NCBI RefSeq assembly: GCF_002836775.1
Contig: NZ_PJAQ01000043.1
Span: 61,350 to 125,349, forward strand
Length of the DNA: 64,000 nucleotides
Direction of reading: 5' to 3'
Source: Colwellia sp. 12G3
Lineage (GTDB): Bacteria > Pseudomonadota > Gammaproteobacteria > Enterobacterales > Alteromonadaceae
The notes under the pieces are model-generated. The model did not search any database and was not told where the DNA came from. It worked only from the letters and a program-made list of their open reading frames with translations. The translations under genes were made by a program, and so were the position numbers. Below, piece after piece: positions 28,210 through 37,404 of this stretch; the stretch's first letter is position 1, and the number at the start of each line of letters is the position of its first letter.

Positions 28210-29937
28210 ATGAAAAAAGGCGGTGTTTTTTTTGGTGGAATATTTTTCCTTGCAGGGCTTGTCGCCTTTTACTTTATCGTTTTGTCTGCTGTCATTGATG
28301 CCAGCAGAATGCAGTTTTGGCAAGCCACTAAAGCGCAATTGAATAGTGCAGATGTCAGTAGTTTCCAAAGCCGTAATGATAATGGCGGATACACGACAAT
28401 GTATAAACTGGATATACAATATCGCTATAAAGTCGCGGGTACTGATTATTTTGGCAATCGCGCTAAAATCAGGAATGATAACAGTACTAGTGATAGCAGT
28501 GATGCTTATACGTTACTCAGTAAAGTTAATCATGAGCAAAGTTCACAACAAAGTATTACTGTTTGGTATAACCCTAGCAATGTGAATGAGTCGATATATG
28601 ATCGTACCTTAGACTTTCAATTTCTTCTCATGATGACTCTATTTAGTAGTGTTTTTATGGCTATCGGTCTTGGGATTATTAGTTACAGTCGTCCAGAAAA
28701 AGAAGAAAAACCAGTTAATGCTAACCCTGAAAAACCCTGGACTACTCGCTCGCAATGGGCTTCACCCATAATATATTCTAATGCACAGATGAGTGTTAAA
28801 TATGCTTGGTATTTTGCTATAGTTTCGGGCTTGTTTTTTGGTATGTTTTCAGTCGCTTTGTTTGGTCAAAACCCTATAGCCACAATTTTTTCTTTGCTTT
28901 TTTTAGTGGTACCACTGTGGTTAGTCATCAGAGCTAGACGTATTCAAAAAGAATGGTTATATTTCAAAAAAGTACCACTCACATTAGGCACTTATCCAGG
29001 GCTGGTTGGCGGTAAAGTAAAGGGTAGTCTCACTATACCAGGGCAATCTAGCGCTTCAGAAAAATGTACTGTTACTTTAAACTGTACCAAATATTGGACT
29101 GAGCGTAGTGGCAGTAAAACGGAATCTAATCAGAGTATCATATATTCTAAGGCGCAAATAACAATAGCTAGGCCTAGTCTTAAAGGCTCAAACATTGATT
29201 TCAGTTTTGATGTACCAGCAGATAAACCACAATCAAGCGCTCCAAGTAAGAGTTACCATAAATGGACTATTGCCATTAAGGGTAACTTGAGTGGTTTCAA
29301 TTTTAATCGAGAATACGAAGTGCCTGTTTTTGTTACTCAAGAAAGTATGTCAGTAGCAGATGAGTTACAACAGAAACCGTTAACGTCATCTGAGAAATCA
29401 GCTATGAATAAACGGTTAGCTGTTGATGTTAGCTTAGTAAAAGAAGAAATGACATTGCATACACCTGGTTCAAAGGACAGCTTGTTTATTGCTGGCATTG
29501 GTGCAATATTTTTTATTATTGGTATTTCAATCGCAACAATTGGTGGTTCTTTATTTGGTCTGGTTTTCGCTGCTATGAGCTTTGTTTTTCTAGGACTTGG
29601 AACGTGGGGCTATGGACGAAACTGTAAGATTAAAGTTAAGCCTGATAGTTTACAAGTGGATGTGTATTTTTTTTCTAGACCGGTTAAAACAGTGTTATTA
29701 GATAAAACAGAGGTAGATAGCATTGAAGCGTTTAGCTCATCAAAAGAACATACTAATGGTAAACAAACAAGTGAAAAGTTTTGTTTAAGGTTATTAACTA
29801 ATACAGGTAAAAGAATTGATTTAGGTGGTGATTTTAATTCAATGAAAAATGCTTTACACCTTAAGCAGAGAATTGAACAACTTTTTGAGGTTGTAGAGCC
29901 AATGGCGTCTATCACTGAATCAAATGCTAAACTTTAG
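28210..29937 (+). CDS. DUF3592-type membrane protein
   Basis: 575 residues from ATG 28210; an ATG six bases upstream (28204) directly abuts the AGGG ribosome-binding site and so is less likely. Transmembrane segments lie at about 7-30, 138-160, 198-240 and 420-465. Between the first two is an extracytoplasmic domain with YKLDIQYRYKVAGTDYFGN and TVWYNPSNVNESIYD, the DUF3592 pattern. The middle (about 255-380) is beta-rich and soluble, and the C-terminal tail is cytoplasmic-like. Function is unknown. It stands alone and no regulation is visible. Confidence 0.75.
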   Translation: MKKGGVFFGGIFFLAGLVAFYFIVLSAVIDASRMQFWQATKAQLNSADVSSFQSRNDNGGYTTMYKLDIQYRYKVAGTDYFGNRAKIRNDNSTSDSSDAYTLLSKVNHEQSSQQSITVWYNPSNVNESIYDRTLDFQFLLMMTLFSSVFMAIGLGIISYSRPEKEEKPVNANPEKPWTTRSQWASPIIYSNAQMSVKYAWYFAIVSGLFFGMFSVALFGQNPIATIFSLLFLVVPLWLVIRARRIQKEWLYFKKVPLTLGTYPGLVGGKVKGSLTIPGQSSASEKCTVTLNCTKYWTERSGSKTESNQSIIYSKAQITIARPSLKGSNIDFSFDVPADKPQSSAPSKSYHKWTIAIKGNLSGFNFNREYEVPVFVTQESMSVADELQQKPLTSSEKSAMNKRLAVDVSLVKEEMTLHTPGSKDSLFIAGIGAIFFIIGISIATIGGSLFGLVFAAMSFVFLGLGTWGYGRNCKIKVKPDSLQVDVYFFSRPVKTVLLDKTEVDSIEAFSSSKEHTNGKQTSEKFCLRLLTNTGKRIDLGGDFNSMKNALHLKQRIEQLFEVVEPMASITESNAKL

Positions 29938-30093
29938 AGGTTGTATACTAAATGGTAACAGCATGACTAAAAGGCTGTGCAGTTACCTCCATAACGTTAA
30001 AGCGCAAGTAGATTTTTTATCGGCGATTGTGATAAATCCATAAATAAGTTCACTCGCTATATTGACTAGTCACATCAACCATTGATTTAAGAC

Positions 30094-30326
30094 TTAATAT
30101 TTAATTCTTTGACGGTCTCAGTTGTTGGTGTTTTATTTTTAAATGTAACCAATAATTGATAGCTTTTGGCAGTCACATTATGACCTACAACATCAAAGTT
30201 GTAGTTTATGGTACAGAATATATACAAGGGGATAGTTTGAAGGCTTATATTTGCAAAATAGTTATAGATAAAACATGAGAAAGCACAAATTAATAATGTT
30301 ATATTTATTTTATGTGATGTAGAGAA
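30094..30326 (-). pseudogene. Possible remnant of a small secreted protein
   Basis: On the minus strand a frame without any ATG, GTG or TTG start runs into a hydrophobic stretch (ITLLICAFSCFIYNYFA) and then a protein-like segment (YNFDVVGHNVTAKSYQLLVTF) before TAA at 30096-30094. The pattern of signal peptide plus polar beta-like sequence resembles a small exported protein that lost its start. CTACAAC and GTTGTAG (30185-30204) form a hairpin within it. It may be chance; the rest of this 400-base gap shows nothing else. Confidence 0.25.
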
Positions 30327-30338
30327 ATTGGAGCGTAA

Positions 30339-31163
30339 GTGAAATTATTTTTATCTGTTATTTTTATGCTTCTTAGTAGTTACAATAATGCAGTGTTCGC
30401 TTCATCAGTAGATCATGCGGCACATTTAAGTGTTTATCCCGAAGATACGTCCGCTTTTCAAGCCACGAAAAAATCTAAAAGTAACCAGCCTAAATATCCT
30501 TTAGCTAATCACTATAATTTTGCTTCAATTGAATTATTGATAGAGCAAGAAGTTGGTCGTATTGTCCTTACGCAAGTGTATAAAAACATTGGTATAAACA
30601 TTACTATCAGCCCTTTACCTGGTAAGCGTGCACAGTACGTTGCTAATTTAGGCATGAAAGATGGTGAAATCATGCGTATTTGGACTTATGGAGAAGAAAA
30701 TACAAACACCATCAGAGTACCTACACCTTATTATTACCTAGAAACGATGCCATTCGTTTTGAAAAAATCTGATATTGTTATCTCAATGAAGGGAGATCTC
30801 GCTAAATATCGCCTAACTAAAATTCGTGGCGTGAAACATACTAATAATATTACCCAAGGACTCACTAGTATTTATGACATGAGTTCTACTCAGGATATGT
30901 TTAAACTATTACTTAGTGGCAAAGTCGATGTGGTGCTAACGAATACCATTGATGGAAATTTAGCACTCGCACGCCTTGGTTTAGCTAATGTTGTCGCCAT
31001 GCAAAAGCCCTTGGCACGGCTATCGCTATATCATTATATTCATAAAAAACATCAAAACTTAATACCCATTATTGATAAGGAGCTTCAGCGAATGAAGCAT
31101 AGTGGTGAGCTAATTCAGTTAATTTCATTTGCAGAGCAACGTGTGATTCAATTAAATAGGTAA
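30339..31163 (+). CDS. Periplasmic solute-binding-like protein (SBP family 3 type)
   Basis: 274 residues from GTG 30339. A cleavable signal peptide is clear (LFLSVIFMLLSSYNNAVFA, residues about 3-21). The remainder resembles short family 3 substrate-binding proteins found in Alteromonadales without transporter genes: an early ASIELLIEQEVGRIVLTQVY helix, TPYYYLETMPFVLKK and a later FKLLLSGKVDVVLTNTIDG block, where aromatic and Arg residues would bind a ligand. No permease or sensor gene is adjacent, so it may feed a sensor elsewhere or be a stand-alone binder. The ligand is unknown. Confidence 0.75.
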   Translation: MKLFLSVIFMLLSSYNNAVFASSVDHAAHLSVYPEDTSAFQATKKSKSNQPKYPLANHYNFASIELLIEQEVGRIVLTQVYKNIGINITISPLPGKRAQYVANLGMKDGEIMRIWTYGEENTNTIRVPTPYYYLETMPFVLKKSDIVISMKGDLAKYRLTKIRGVKHTNNITQGLTSIYDMSSTQDMFKLLLSGKVDVVLTNTIDGNLALARLGLANVVAMQKPLARLSLYHYIHKKHQNLIPIIDKELQRMKHSGELIQLISFAEQRVIQLNR

Positions 31164-31440
31164 ATTTTTTAGGGATGAAAATGTATAGTTAAGTTTATGA
31201 AGTATTAAAGATAGCTAAAACTAAACAGATAGCTTAAGACTTAACTGTCATCATGGCTGATCTCAAACTAGACATATGCCCTATGGATTTTAAATTCTAC
31301 TCAAGCAGTAAACGCATTGCTTAAAGGACGCGTGCAGAGGTTTGTTGGTAGTACTTTCGCCGTTTCTTAATTAAAGTGTCCATTGTCTTGTGGCATAATT
31401 AATTATACGAATAAGTTAAAAAGATAATGACCATGTAAGT

Positions 31441-32046
31441 TTACTCAGGTCGATTAAGTGCTACATAGTTTGTCGTAAGGCTATAACCATCGCCACCCAT
31501 TTTACCAACAGAATCAACCAGCTGCTGGTTAATACCATCATCACTGTAAAGATCATCTCTTACATAAACAGACTGCACATCTAACAGCACAATGGTGCCT
31601 CCGGCAGGTAAATCACCGATAGAAATTACTTCTCTTAAGGTACACTCATAACGAATGGGTGAGTCAGTAACAGATAAGGGACTGACAACAGAACTAGGGC
31701 TGTGCTCAACTTCGGCGAGATCAAATTCACTCTTATCAATGGCAATGCTGGCACTGGTAGCGTTCATTCTTTCTAGCAAATGGCTATTAACAATATTAAC
31801 TACACATTCACCGGTTTCTGTTAAGTTTTGTAAGGTGTCTTTATCAATGCCGCTGCGTTGAGTCACCTGTGTATAGAGCAGAACAGGAGGATTACAGCTG
31901 GCAACGGTAAAAAAGGAGTAGGGTGCAAGGTTATCAATACCCTCTTTTGACCGTGTACTAATCCACGCGATTGGTCTTGGCGTTACCCCGCCATTTAACA
32001 GGCGATACTTTTCTTGAACGCCTAACTCTGTAATATCAAAATTCAT
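31441..32046 (-). CDS. Flavin reductase-like FMN-binding split-barrel protein
   Basis: 201 residues. GGVTPRPIAWISTRSKEGIDNLAPYSFFTVASCNPP is the hallmark N-terminal FMN-binding segment of the flavin reductase-like / flavoredoxin family; the NIVNSHLLERMNATS segment follows. Members reduce flavin or use FMN for small-molecule reductions; the substrate cannot be told here. It is followed (upstream on the same strand) by a small membrane protein gene 54 bases away, so the two may be co-transcribed. Confidence 0.88.
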   Translation of the reverse strand: MNFDITELGVQEKYRLLNGGVTPRPIAWISTRSKEGIDNLAPYSFFTVASCNPPVLLYTQVTQRSGIDKDTLQNLTETGECVVNIVNSHLLERMNATSASIAIDKSEFDLAEVEHSPSSVVSPLSVTDSPIRYECTLREVISIGDLPAGGTIVLLDVQSVYVRDDLYSDDGINQQLVDSVGKMGGDGYSLTTNYVALNRPE

Positions 32047-32100
32047 TGATTATCCATATGCATATCAAAGTACTAAGGGGGAGGTCAAAGTTGTTGAGTT

Positions 32101-32376
32101 CTATCGAACGAGTAAATAGGCACCAAAGCCTAAACCGAAATACATCATTAAAGAAAACACGCTACCAACAATATTTAAAGCCGTTGAGATACCAAAAAAC
32201 TTGAAACTCAATACACCAGTAAGGGCTTTAGGTCGTGATTGAAAGGAATGAAAATACTTAAACTCGGTTAATTTATCTGCTAATGCTTGATTGCCTTTAA
32301 TCGCATTATCAATGGTTTTATCATAAGCAAAAGCGACTAAATAAAACACGATTAAAAAGGCTAAAATGGATTCCAT
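32101..32376 (-). CDS. Small membrane protein (91 aa)
   Basis: I start it at ATG 32376 (AGGA 12 bases upstream) rather than at a non-ATG codon at 32418. It has an N-terminal transmembrane segment (about 2-20, ILAFLIVFYLVAFAYD), a polar middle and a second transmembrane segment at the end (about 62-88, Gly- and Phe-rich). I do not recognise the family. It lies upstream of the flavin reductase gene on the same strand. Confidence 0.6.
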   Translation of the reverse strand: MESILAFLIVFYLVAFAYDKTIDNAIKGNQALADKLTEFKYFHSFQSRPKALTGVLSFKFFGISTALNIVGSVFSLMMYFGLGFGAYLLVR

Positions 32377-32476
32377 AACTAATTTCCTAAAAGGTAAAAA
32401 CACCGCAATACACGGCAAATAGATAGTTGGTTAAATTGTTAAGTAAAACACAGGGCACTGTATTTATTCTTGCTTA

Positions 32477-32932
32477 CTAGAATGTACCTTCAACCAACAT
32501 TGCTAGTTTTCGAATACCATGAGATGGAGTCCATCTTTTAAACTCAACAAAACCATGTTTCTTGTATAAATTTATTGCCGGTTCATTTACAACCGCTGTC
32601 TCTACGATAGCTTTTGAAAAATCAATACTCTCTAGAACATGGCTTATTAGTTTACTAGCAATACCTTTTCTAAAATAATTTGGGTCAACCGTTAAGCTAT
32701 CAATTTTTAAGTGCTTATTTTCTACAACAATCTCTATAATGGCAGCGAGACATTCATTTTCACTAAAACCATAGAATAGTGTTTTTGAATTATTTATATC
32801 TTTAGCGCTCCGTAATAGAGGAGGAAAATTAAGAGTGCCTATAAGTTGAGCTTCAATTTTATAAGAGTTTTGAAAAATCGTGTAAATTTGATTTGCCACG
32901 TCTTCATTCGAATTATCAAGTATTTTGATCAT
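32477..32932 (-). CDS. GNAT family N-acetyltransferase
   Basis: 151 residues from ATG 32932; an in-frame ATG at 32989 would add 19 basic residues that look unlike the family start. The acetyl-CoA-binding motif A is LKIDSLTVDPNYFRKGIASKLI, followed by a motif-B-like VVNEPAINLYKKHGFVE. Acceptor substrate is unknown; proteins of this shape often acetylate small amines or peptide termini. AAGG is 12 bases before the start. It is a single gene. Confidence 0.85.
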   Translation of the reverse strand: MIKILDNSNEDVANQIYTIFQNSYKIEAQLIGTLNFPPLLRSAKDINNSKTLFYGFSENECLAAIIEIVVENKHLKIDSLTVDPNYFRKGIASKLISHVLESIDFSKAIVETAVVNEPAINLYKKHGFVEFKRWTPSHGIRKLAMLVEGTF

Positions 32933-33335
32933 ATTACGCTTAGCCTTAAATTTTACTTTGCTCTTTAAAGCCATATTCAAGAGCATCAATGCTGGCTATC
33001 ATAGTCGTTAATGCTACTGGCAGGTTATTTTTCTTTATTAATTAGGTACTTTTACCATAACTCATTAATTAATGATGTTTTGTTATCGATAAAGCCGATT
33101 AAAACAAGTAAGGGCTCTGCGTGCTGCCAAGTTAAGTCTGCTTGAATACACCATGAGCATATTTAACTGTTATGCGATGTCAACTCAAAATAGTATGTAA
33201 ACCAATCACATTAAGTTTGTGATTTTGTTGTGATCAGGAAAGGTAATTTAAGAGAGCCTCTTGATTGAACAATAGCAGGATATTGGTCTTATCATGCTTA
33301 AAGATGACTTTATTGTGTACTTAAACGGGCTGAAA
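32933..33335. other. Intergenic region without recognised features
   Basis: About 400 bases of AT-rich sequence between the GNAT gene and the next minus-strand gene. It should hold the GNAT promoter. An ATTAATTAAT palindrome near 33062-33075 is the only structure I noticed. Confidence 0.5.
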
Positions 33336-33659
33336 TTAATTAAGGAAGTTCTCTTCCATCATCGCTATTATTTGGGCAATGTTAACGTCTTTCAATACAT
33401 GCTCGCTTGAAGAATGCACTACGCCAGCTTTGTCACCTAAAGCAATGTCGACCAAATCAGGTTTACTATCATGTAGCACCAATACTATTTTTTTATTGAT
33501 GGCGATACAGTCTATTGTTATAGCATCGGCTTCCATACCTTGCTTACGTAATGTTTTATCCATAATACCCATCAAGGTATCTACACTTTTATTGCGTTCA
33601 AAAAATATATCATTGGCTTGTGCGACAATCTCAGAGAGTTCTTTTAAGGTTTCTTTCAT
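33336..33659 (-). CDS. Conserved-looking hypothetical protein (107 aa)
   Basis: A soluble, acidic protein of 107 residues. The N-terminal half is helical (KELSEIVAQANDIFFERNKS), the middle has alternating strands (AITIDCIAINKKIVLVLHD) followed by KPDLVDIALG, and the end is helical. The composition and the pattern of a long amphipathic helix plus a small alpha/beta fold look like a real protein. I do not recognise the family. It is a single gene with no close neighbours on its strand. Confidence 0.6.
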   Translation of the reverse strand: MKETLKELSEIVAQANDIFFERNKSVDTLMGIMDKTLRKQGMEADAITIDCIAINKKIVLVLHDSKPDLVDIALGDKAGVVHSSSEHVLKDVNIAQIIAMMEENFLN

Positions 33660-33893
33660 TATATTCTTATAGATAAAGTGTTTGATTGAACAGGCTTACT
33701 AAGCGATTTCGTTACTGTAAACTAGCGAGCATTTAAAATCTATCTCATGTTAGGTGATTATTTCACTAATGTGGAAACGGACCATGACAGTTCACATACC
33801 TTTGCTGGTGTTGATTTACCTATAGAGACTGGTTAGTTGTTTTGAGACCATTTATACTCTGACCATCTTTTTCACGGTATAAGTATAATAATT

Positions 33894-35537
33894 ATGATAA
33901 AAAAAATTGGTTTATCACTTCTTTCGGCCGCTGTACTAGTCGGTTGTGTTACAGCTACGTCGGATGACTCTTCCCAAGTTAACTCTCCACAAGATATTAG
34001 CGCAAGCTACGACAGTATTAATACCACGCAATTAATTGAACATGTCAAAGTTCTATCTTCTGATCAATTTGGTGGTCGTGCGCCATCAAGTGAAGGTGAA
34101 AAACTGACCCTTAAATACTTAACGGAGCAGTTTACTGCCATTGGTTTTCAGCCAGGTAATGGCGACAGTTTTTTACAAGAAGTACCATTAGTATCAATTG
34201 AAGCGTCAAGTGATATGACATTGGCCATTGGTGGTAAAAACTACCAGCATGGTACTGATATGGTGATGGGCAGTGCTCGCATTAGTGAATTAGAGCAGCT
34301 TAAAAACTCAGAGCTAGTTTTTGTTGGTTACGGTGTTAACGCGCCAGAGTATAACTGGAACGATTATAAAGGCCTTGATGTTAAAGGTAAAACGGTTGTT
34401 ATTTTAGTGAACGACCCTGGTTTTGCTACGCAAGACCCTGAGTTATTTACGGGTAATGCGATGACTTATTATGGTCGTTGGACATACAAGTATGAAGAAG
34501 CGAGCCGTCAAGGCGCTGAAGGAGCAATTATCATTCATGAAACTGCACCGGCTTCATACGGTTGGTCGGTAGTTAAAAACTCTTGGACTGGTCCTCAGTT
34601 TAGTTTTCAACGTGATGATTTAAATAAAGACCGTGTTGCAGTAGAAGGTTGGATTAACAGCTCTGTTGCTAGTGAGTTGTTTGCAAAAGCCGGTCTAGAT
34701 TTTGATAAAATGAAAGAACGTGCCGCACAAGGTAGTTTCAACATTGCTATGGGTGATTTAGATGCCTCTATTACGGTTAAAAATACGATTAAAAAATCAA
34801 TTTCGTATAACTTTATTGCGACGTTACCTGGTCAGAAAAAAGCGGATGAGCATATTTTATACTCAGCGCATTGGGATCACCTAGGTACAGATTTAACTAA
34901 AACAGGCGACCAAATTTACAATGGTGCCCGTGATAATGCTACTGGTACAGCAGCCTTAATCGAAGTCGGTGAAGCGTTTGCAAAGTTACCGAATAGACCT
35001 GAACGTTCAATTACCTTTTTAGCGGTAACCGCAGAAGAGCAGGGCTTACTTGGCTCTAAGTTCTATGCAGCAAACCCAGTTATTCCAGCAGCCAAAACAG
35101 TTGCTAACATTAATATGGATGCCTTGAATGTAAACGGTAAGAGTAAAGATGTTGCTGTATATGGTTTAGGCCAATCAGAGCTTGATAACTTTTTAACTAA
35201 AGCAGCGTCAAAGCAAAACCGAGATATTTCGGGCGACCCAAGACCAGCTGCGGGCATTTACTACCGTTCAGATCACTTTGCTTTTGCTAACGTAGGCATT
35301 CCTGCGTTGTATGCAAAAGGTGGCGCTATACCAGCAGATCAAGCGACTGCTGATTTACGCGCTACATTAGATCCAATTCTTGGTAAGTGTTATCACGGTC
35401 TTTGTGATGAATACAGCGAAGAGTGGGATTTAACCGGTGCTGTTGAAGATATGCAATTATTCTTTGAAATTGGTGTTGAATTATCTGTTTCAGGTGTGTG
35501 GCCGCAGTGGAGTACAACGTCTGAGTTTAAAAGATAA
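33894..35537 (+). CDS. M28 family zinc aminopeptidase, lipoprotein
   Basis: 547 residues with a lipoprotein signal peptide (hydrophobic stretch, lipobox LVGC, Cys18), so anchored to an envelope membrane. A PA domain insert lies around residues 130-260. The M28 metal and catalytic motifs are in order: SAHWDHLG (His ligand and Asp), GARDNATGTAAL (bridging Asp), TAEEQGLLGS (catalytic Glu pair), NMDALNV (Asp), and SDHFAFANVGIPA (last His). It probably trims peptides in the periplasm. It is transcribed alone with a strong terminator. Confidence 0.93.
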   Translation: MIKKIGLSLLSAAVLVGCVTATSDDSSQVNSPQDISASYDSINTTQLIEHVKVLSSDQFGGRAPSSEGEKLTLKYLTEQFTAIGFQPGNGDSFLQEVPLVSIEASSDMTLAIGGKNYQHGTDMVMGSARISELEQLKNSELVFVGYGVNAPEYNWNDYKGLDVKGKTVVILVNDPGFATQDPELFTGNAMTYYGRWTYKYEEASRQGAEGAIIIHETAPASYGWSVVKNSWTGPQFSFQRDDLNKDRVAVEGWINSSVASELFAKAGLDFDKMKERAAQGSFNIAMGDLDASITVKNTIKKSISYNFIATLPGQKKADEHILYSAHWDHLGTDLTKTGDQIYNGARDNATGTAALIEVGEAFAKLPNRPERSITFLAVTAEEQGLLGSKFYAANPVIPAAKTVANINMDALNVNGKSKDVAVYGLGQSELDNFLTKAASKQNRDISGDPRPAAGIYYRSDHFAFANVGIPALYAKGGAIPADQATADLRATLDPILGKCYHGLCDEYSEEWDLTGAVEDMQLFFEIGVELSVSGVWPQWSTTSEFKR

Positions 35538-35603
35538 GTATAACGTTAGATATTGTTTTAATTGAAGTATATATATTTATTAAGCATTAGTACTTCATAA
35601 ACT

Positions 35604-35637
35604 AAACGGTAGTAGCCTTAAAGCACTACCGTTTTTT
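35604..35637 (+). terminator. Terminator after the M28 peptidase
   Basis: AAACGGTAGT (35604-35613) pairs with ACTACCGTTT (35625-35634), followed by TTTT. The A-tract in front makes it usable from the minus strand for ybaK too. Confidence 0.88.
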
Positions 35638-35673
35638 TGTATCTGCTTTAAATTTTATAACTATATAAATAGT

Positions 35674-36141
35674 TTACTGACAAATGTCAGCCAGTTCTGC
35701 TTGGGTAATTTGTTGTAAATCTTTTAGATTTAATTCTATCTCTAAACCTCTTTTTCCGGCACTAACAAACAAAGTAGTCCATTGCTTTGCTGATGAATCA
35801 ATAAAAGTGCTCAGACGTTTTTTTTGCCCAAGCGGGCTAACACCTCCCAGTACATAACCTGTAGAGCGTTCTACATCCGTTTTTAATGCCATTATGGCTT
35901 TTTTACCACCATACGCCTTAGCTATTAACTTCATACTTAACATCGCCGACACAGGTATTATTGCCACGGCTAGTGCTTTATTGTCAATACTCACTACTAA
36001 GGTCTTAAATACTCTATCTGTTGATATACCGAGTTTTAGTGCTGCCTCATCACCATATGACTCACTTGCTGCATCATGTATGTACTCATGAACGCGATAA
36101 ATAATTTTATTCTGCTTAGCGGCATTAATTGCGGGTGTCAT
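35674..36141 (-). CDS. ybaK: Cys-tRNA(Pro)/Cys-tRNA(Cys) deacylase YbaK
   Basis: 155 residues, typical YbaK length. It hydrolyses Cys-tRNA(Pro) made in error by prolyl-tRNA synthetase. Recognisable features are the FKTLVV segment with the conserved Lys, the VER-TGYVLGGVSPLGQKK block forming the active-site loop, and the VSAGKRGLEIEL motif. It is a lone gene that faces the M28 peptidase gene. Confidence 0.93.
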   Translation of the reverse strand: MTPAINAAKQNKIIYRVHEYIHDAASESYGDEAALKLGISTDRVFKTLVVSIDNKALAVAIIPVSAMLSMKLIAKAYGGKKAIMALKTDVERSTGYVLGGVSPLGQKKRLSTFIDSSAKQWTTLFVSAGKRGLEIELNLKDLQQITQAELADICQ

Positions 36142-36303
36142 ATCAATCTCTTTTTAATCGGTAGTTTGTCAAAAATTATAAGTATACATAGTAGTAAAAT
36201 TGTCATTTACAAAGATATTTTACTTTATTTTTTGATGAAAAAAATAGACAATAAAATATCAAAATAAACGACTTAACATTAAAACACACCTTGTTGGTAT
36301 GTT

Positions 36304-36825
36304 ATGGCGTTAACACAAAATACAACTCGAAAATGGTGCCAAGTAATGTCTAATAGTGTAAACGTAAAGGGAATTAATTCAGTTTTATTTATCTGCATGG
36401 GTAATATCTGTCGATCGCCCAGTGCTGAAGCTGTTTTTAGACACAAAATGTTAGCACAAGGCTTAGCACTAAAAGTTGATTCAGCAGGTACTTTGGGAGC
36501 ACATGCCAAAGAAAAACCTGATCATCGAGCTCAAAAAGCAGGTGTTGCACGCGGTTATTCTTTTGATGGTATTAAAGCACGTAAAGTTACGGTGCAAGAC
36601 TTTAACGATTTTGATCTCATTTTAGCGATGGACCATGACAATATTGAAGAGCTAAAAAAAGTAGCGCCAACGGCTATGCAAGACAAAATACATTTAATGC
36701 TAGATTTTGCCCCTGGACATGAAGAAGAGCAGGTACCAGATCCCTATTATGGCGGTGCCAGAGGTTTTGATTATGTACTCGATTTAGTTGAAGCGGCAAG
36801 TGATGGCTTATTAGCAAAAATATAA
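36304..36825 (+). CDS. Low-molecular-weight protein-tyrosine phosphatase
   Basis: 173 residues from ATG 36304; an in-frame ATG at 36346 (14 residues later) is equally possible because neither has a strong ribosome-binding site, and the family usually begins close to the catalytic loop. The P-loop CMGNICRSPSAEA contains the nucleophilic Cys and binding Arg (C-x5-R-S), and DPYYGG near the end carries the general-acid Asp. It has no polysaccharide-export or kinase neighbour, so it is probably a general phosphatase. Confidence 0.92.
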   Translation: MALTQNTTRKWCQVMSNSVNVKGINSVLFICMGNICRSPSAEAVFRHKMLAQGLALKVDSAGTLGAHAKEKPDHRAQKAGVARGYSFDGIKARKVTVQDFNDFDLILAMDHDNIEELKKVAPTAMQDKIHLMLDFAPGHEEEQVPDPYYGGARGFDYVLDLVEAASDGLLAKI

Positions 36826-36900
36826 ATCGGTGCTTTTAGCGTTAATCGCGCTTAATATCTTTTGTCCACGTCACCAATAGCGCGGTATATACCATGATAT

Positions 36901-36923
36901 AAAGCCCTCTATGTGGAGGCTTT
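36901..36923 (+). terminator. Possible terminator after the phosphatase
   Basis: AAAGCC (36901-36906) pairs with GGCTTT (36918-36923), extended inside by CTC/GAG with a mismatch. It lies 75 bases after the stop codon; the T-run is weak. Confidence 0.45.
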
Positions 36924-37404
36924 ACCTTCTTAATACCGATAGCTATACCTATCCTTTTTAGTTACATTTACCTTGTATGCTTCTTTTAATGTCATGTTGA
37001 ACGGAAATCTCGTTTAGAGCGAGTGAAGACATTAAGGCCGCCTAACCTACGCTTTATCTATCACACCATACCTTGTATCTATTAGCCGAAACCATTTTAA
37101 ATTTGGCTCGCTTTCAAGCATAAATATATGTTTTTTTATATAGATCGTTCTATTTACAAGGATGACATAAAAACGACTTTATACCTGTTTTTTTTCTCAA
37201 TATGTACTAGATTTAATAGATGTTTCTGAAAGTTAATTTACACAGGGCTACTCTTTGTTACTACAGCTTTATTGAACATCCATCATAAACTCTAATAAGA
37301 CAATTTTTATCTAAACTTAAATATTCGGTGTAAATACAAAATTGAGTATATTAAAGTAGTACTAACGGCAGATTAAAATAACTTTATAGGCTTAAAAAAT
37401 AACT
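36924..37404. other. Intergenic region before the hybrid kinase
   Basis: About 480 bases with no gene. TTAATGTC (36986-36993) pairs with GACATTAA (37028-37035) and encloses CTCG/CGAG (37009-37012 and 37020-37023), forming a 50-base imperfect hairpin that may be a dispersed palindromic repeat. An 8-base direct repeat CCTTGTAT flanks it (near 36971 and 37072). The rest is AT-rich and should contain the kinase promoter. Confidence 0.45.
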
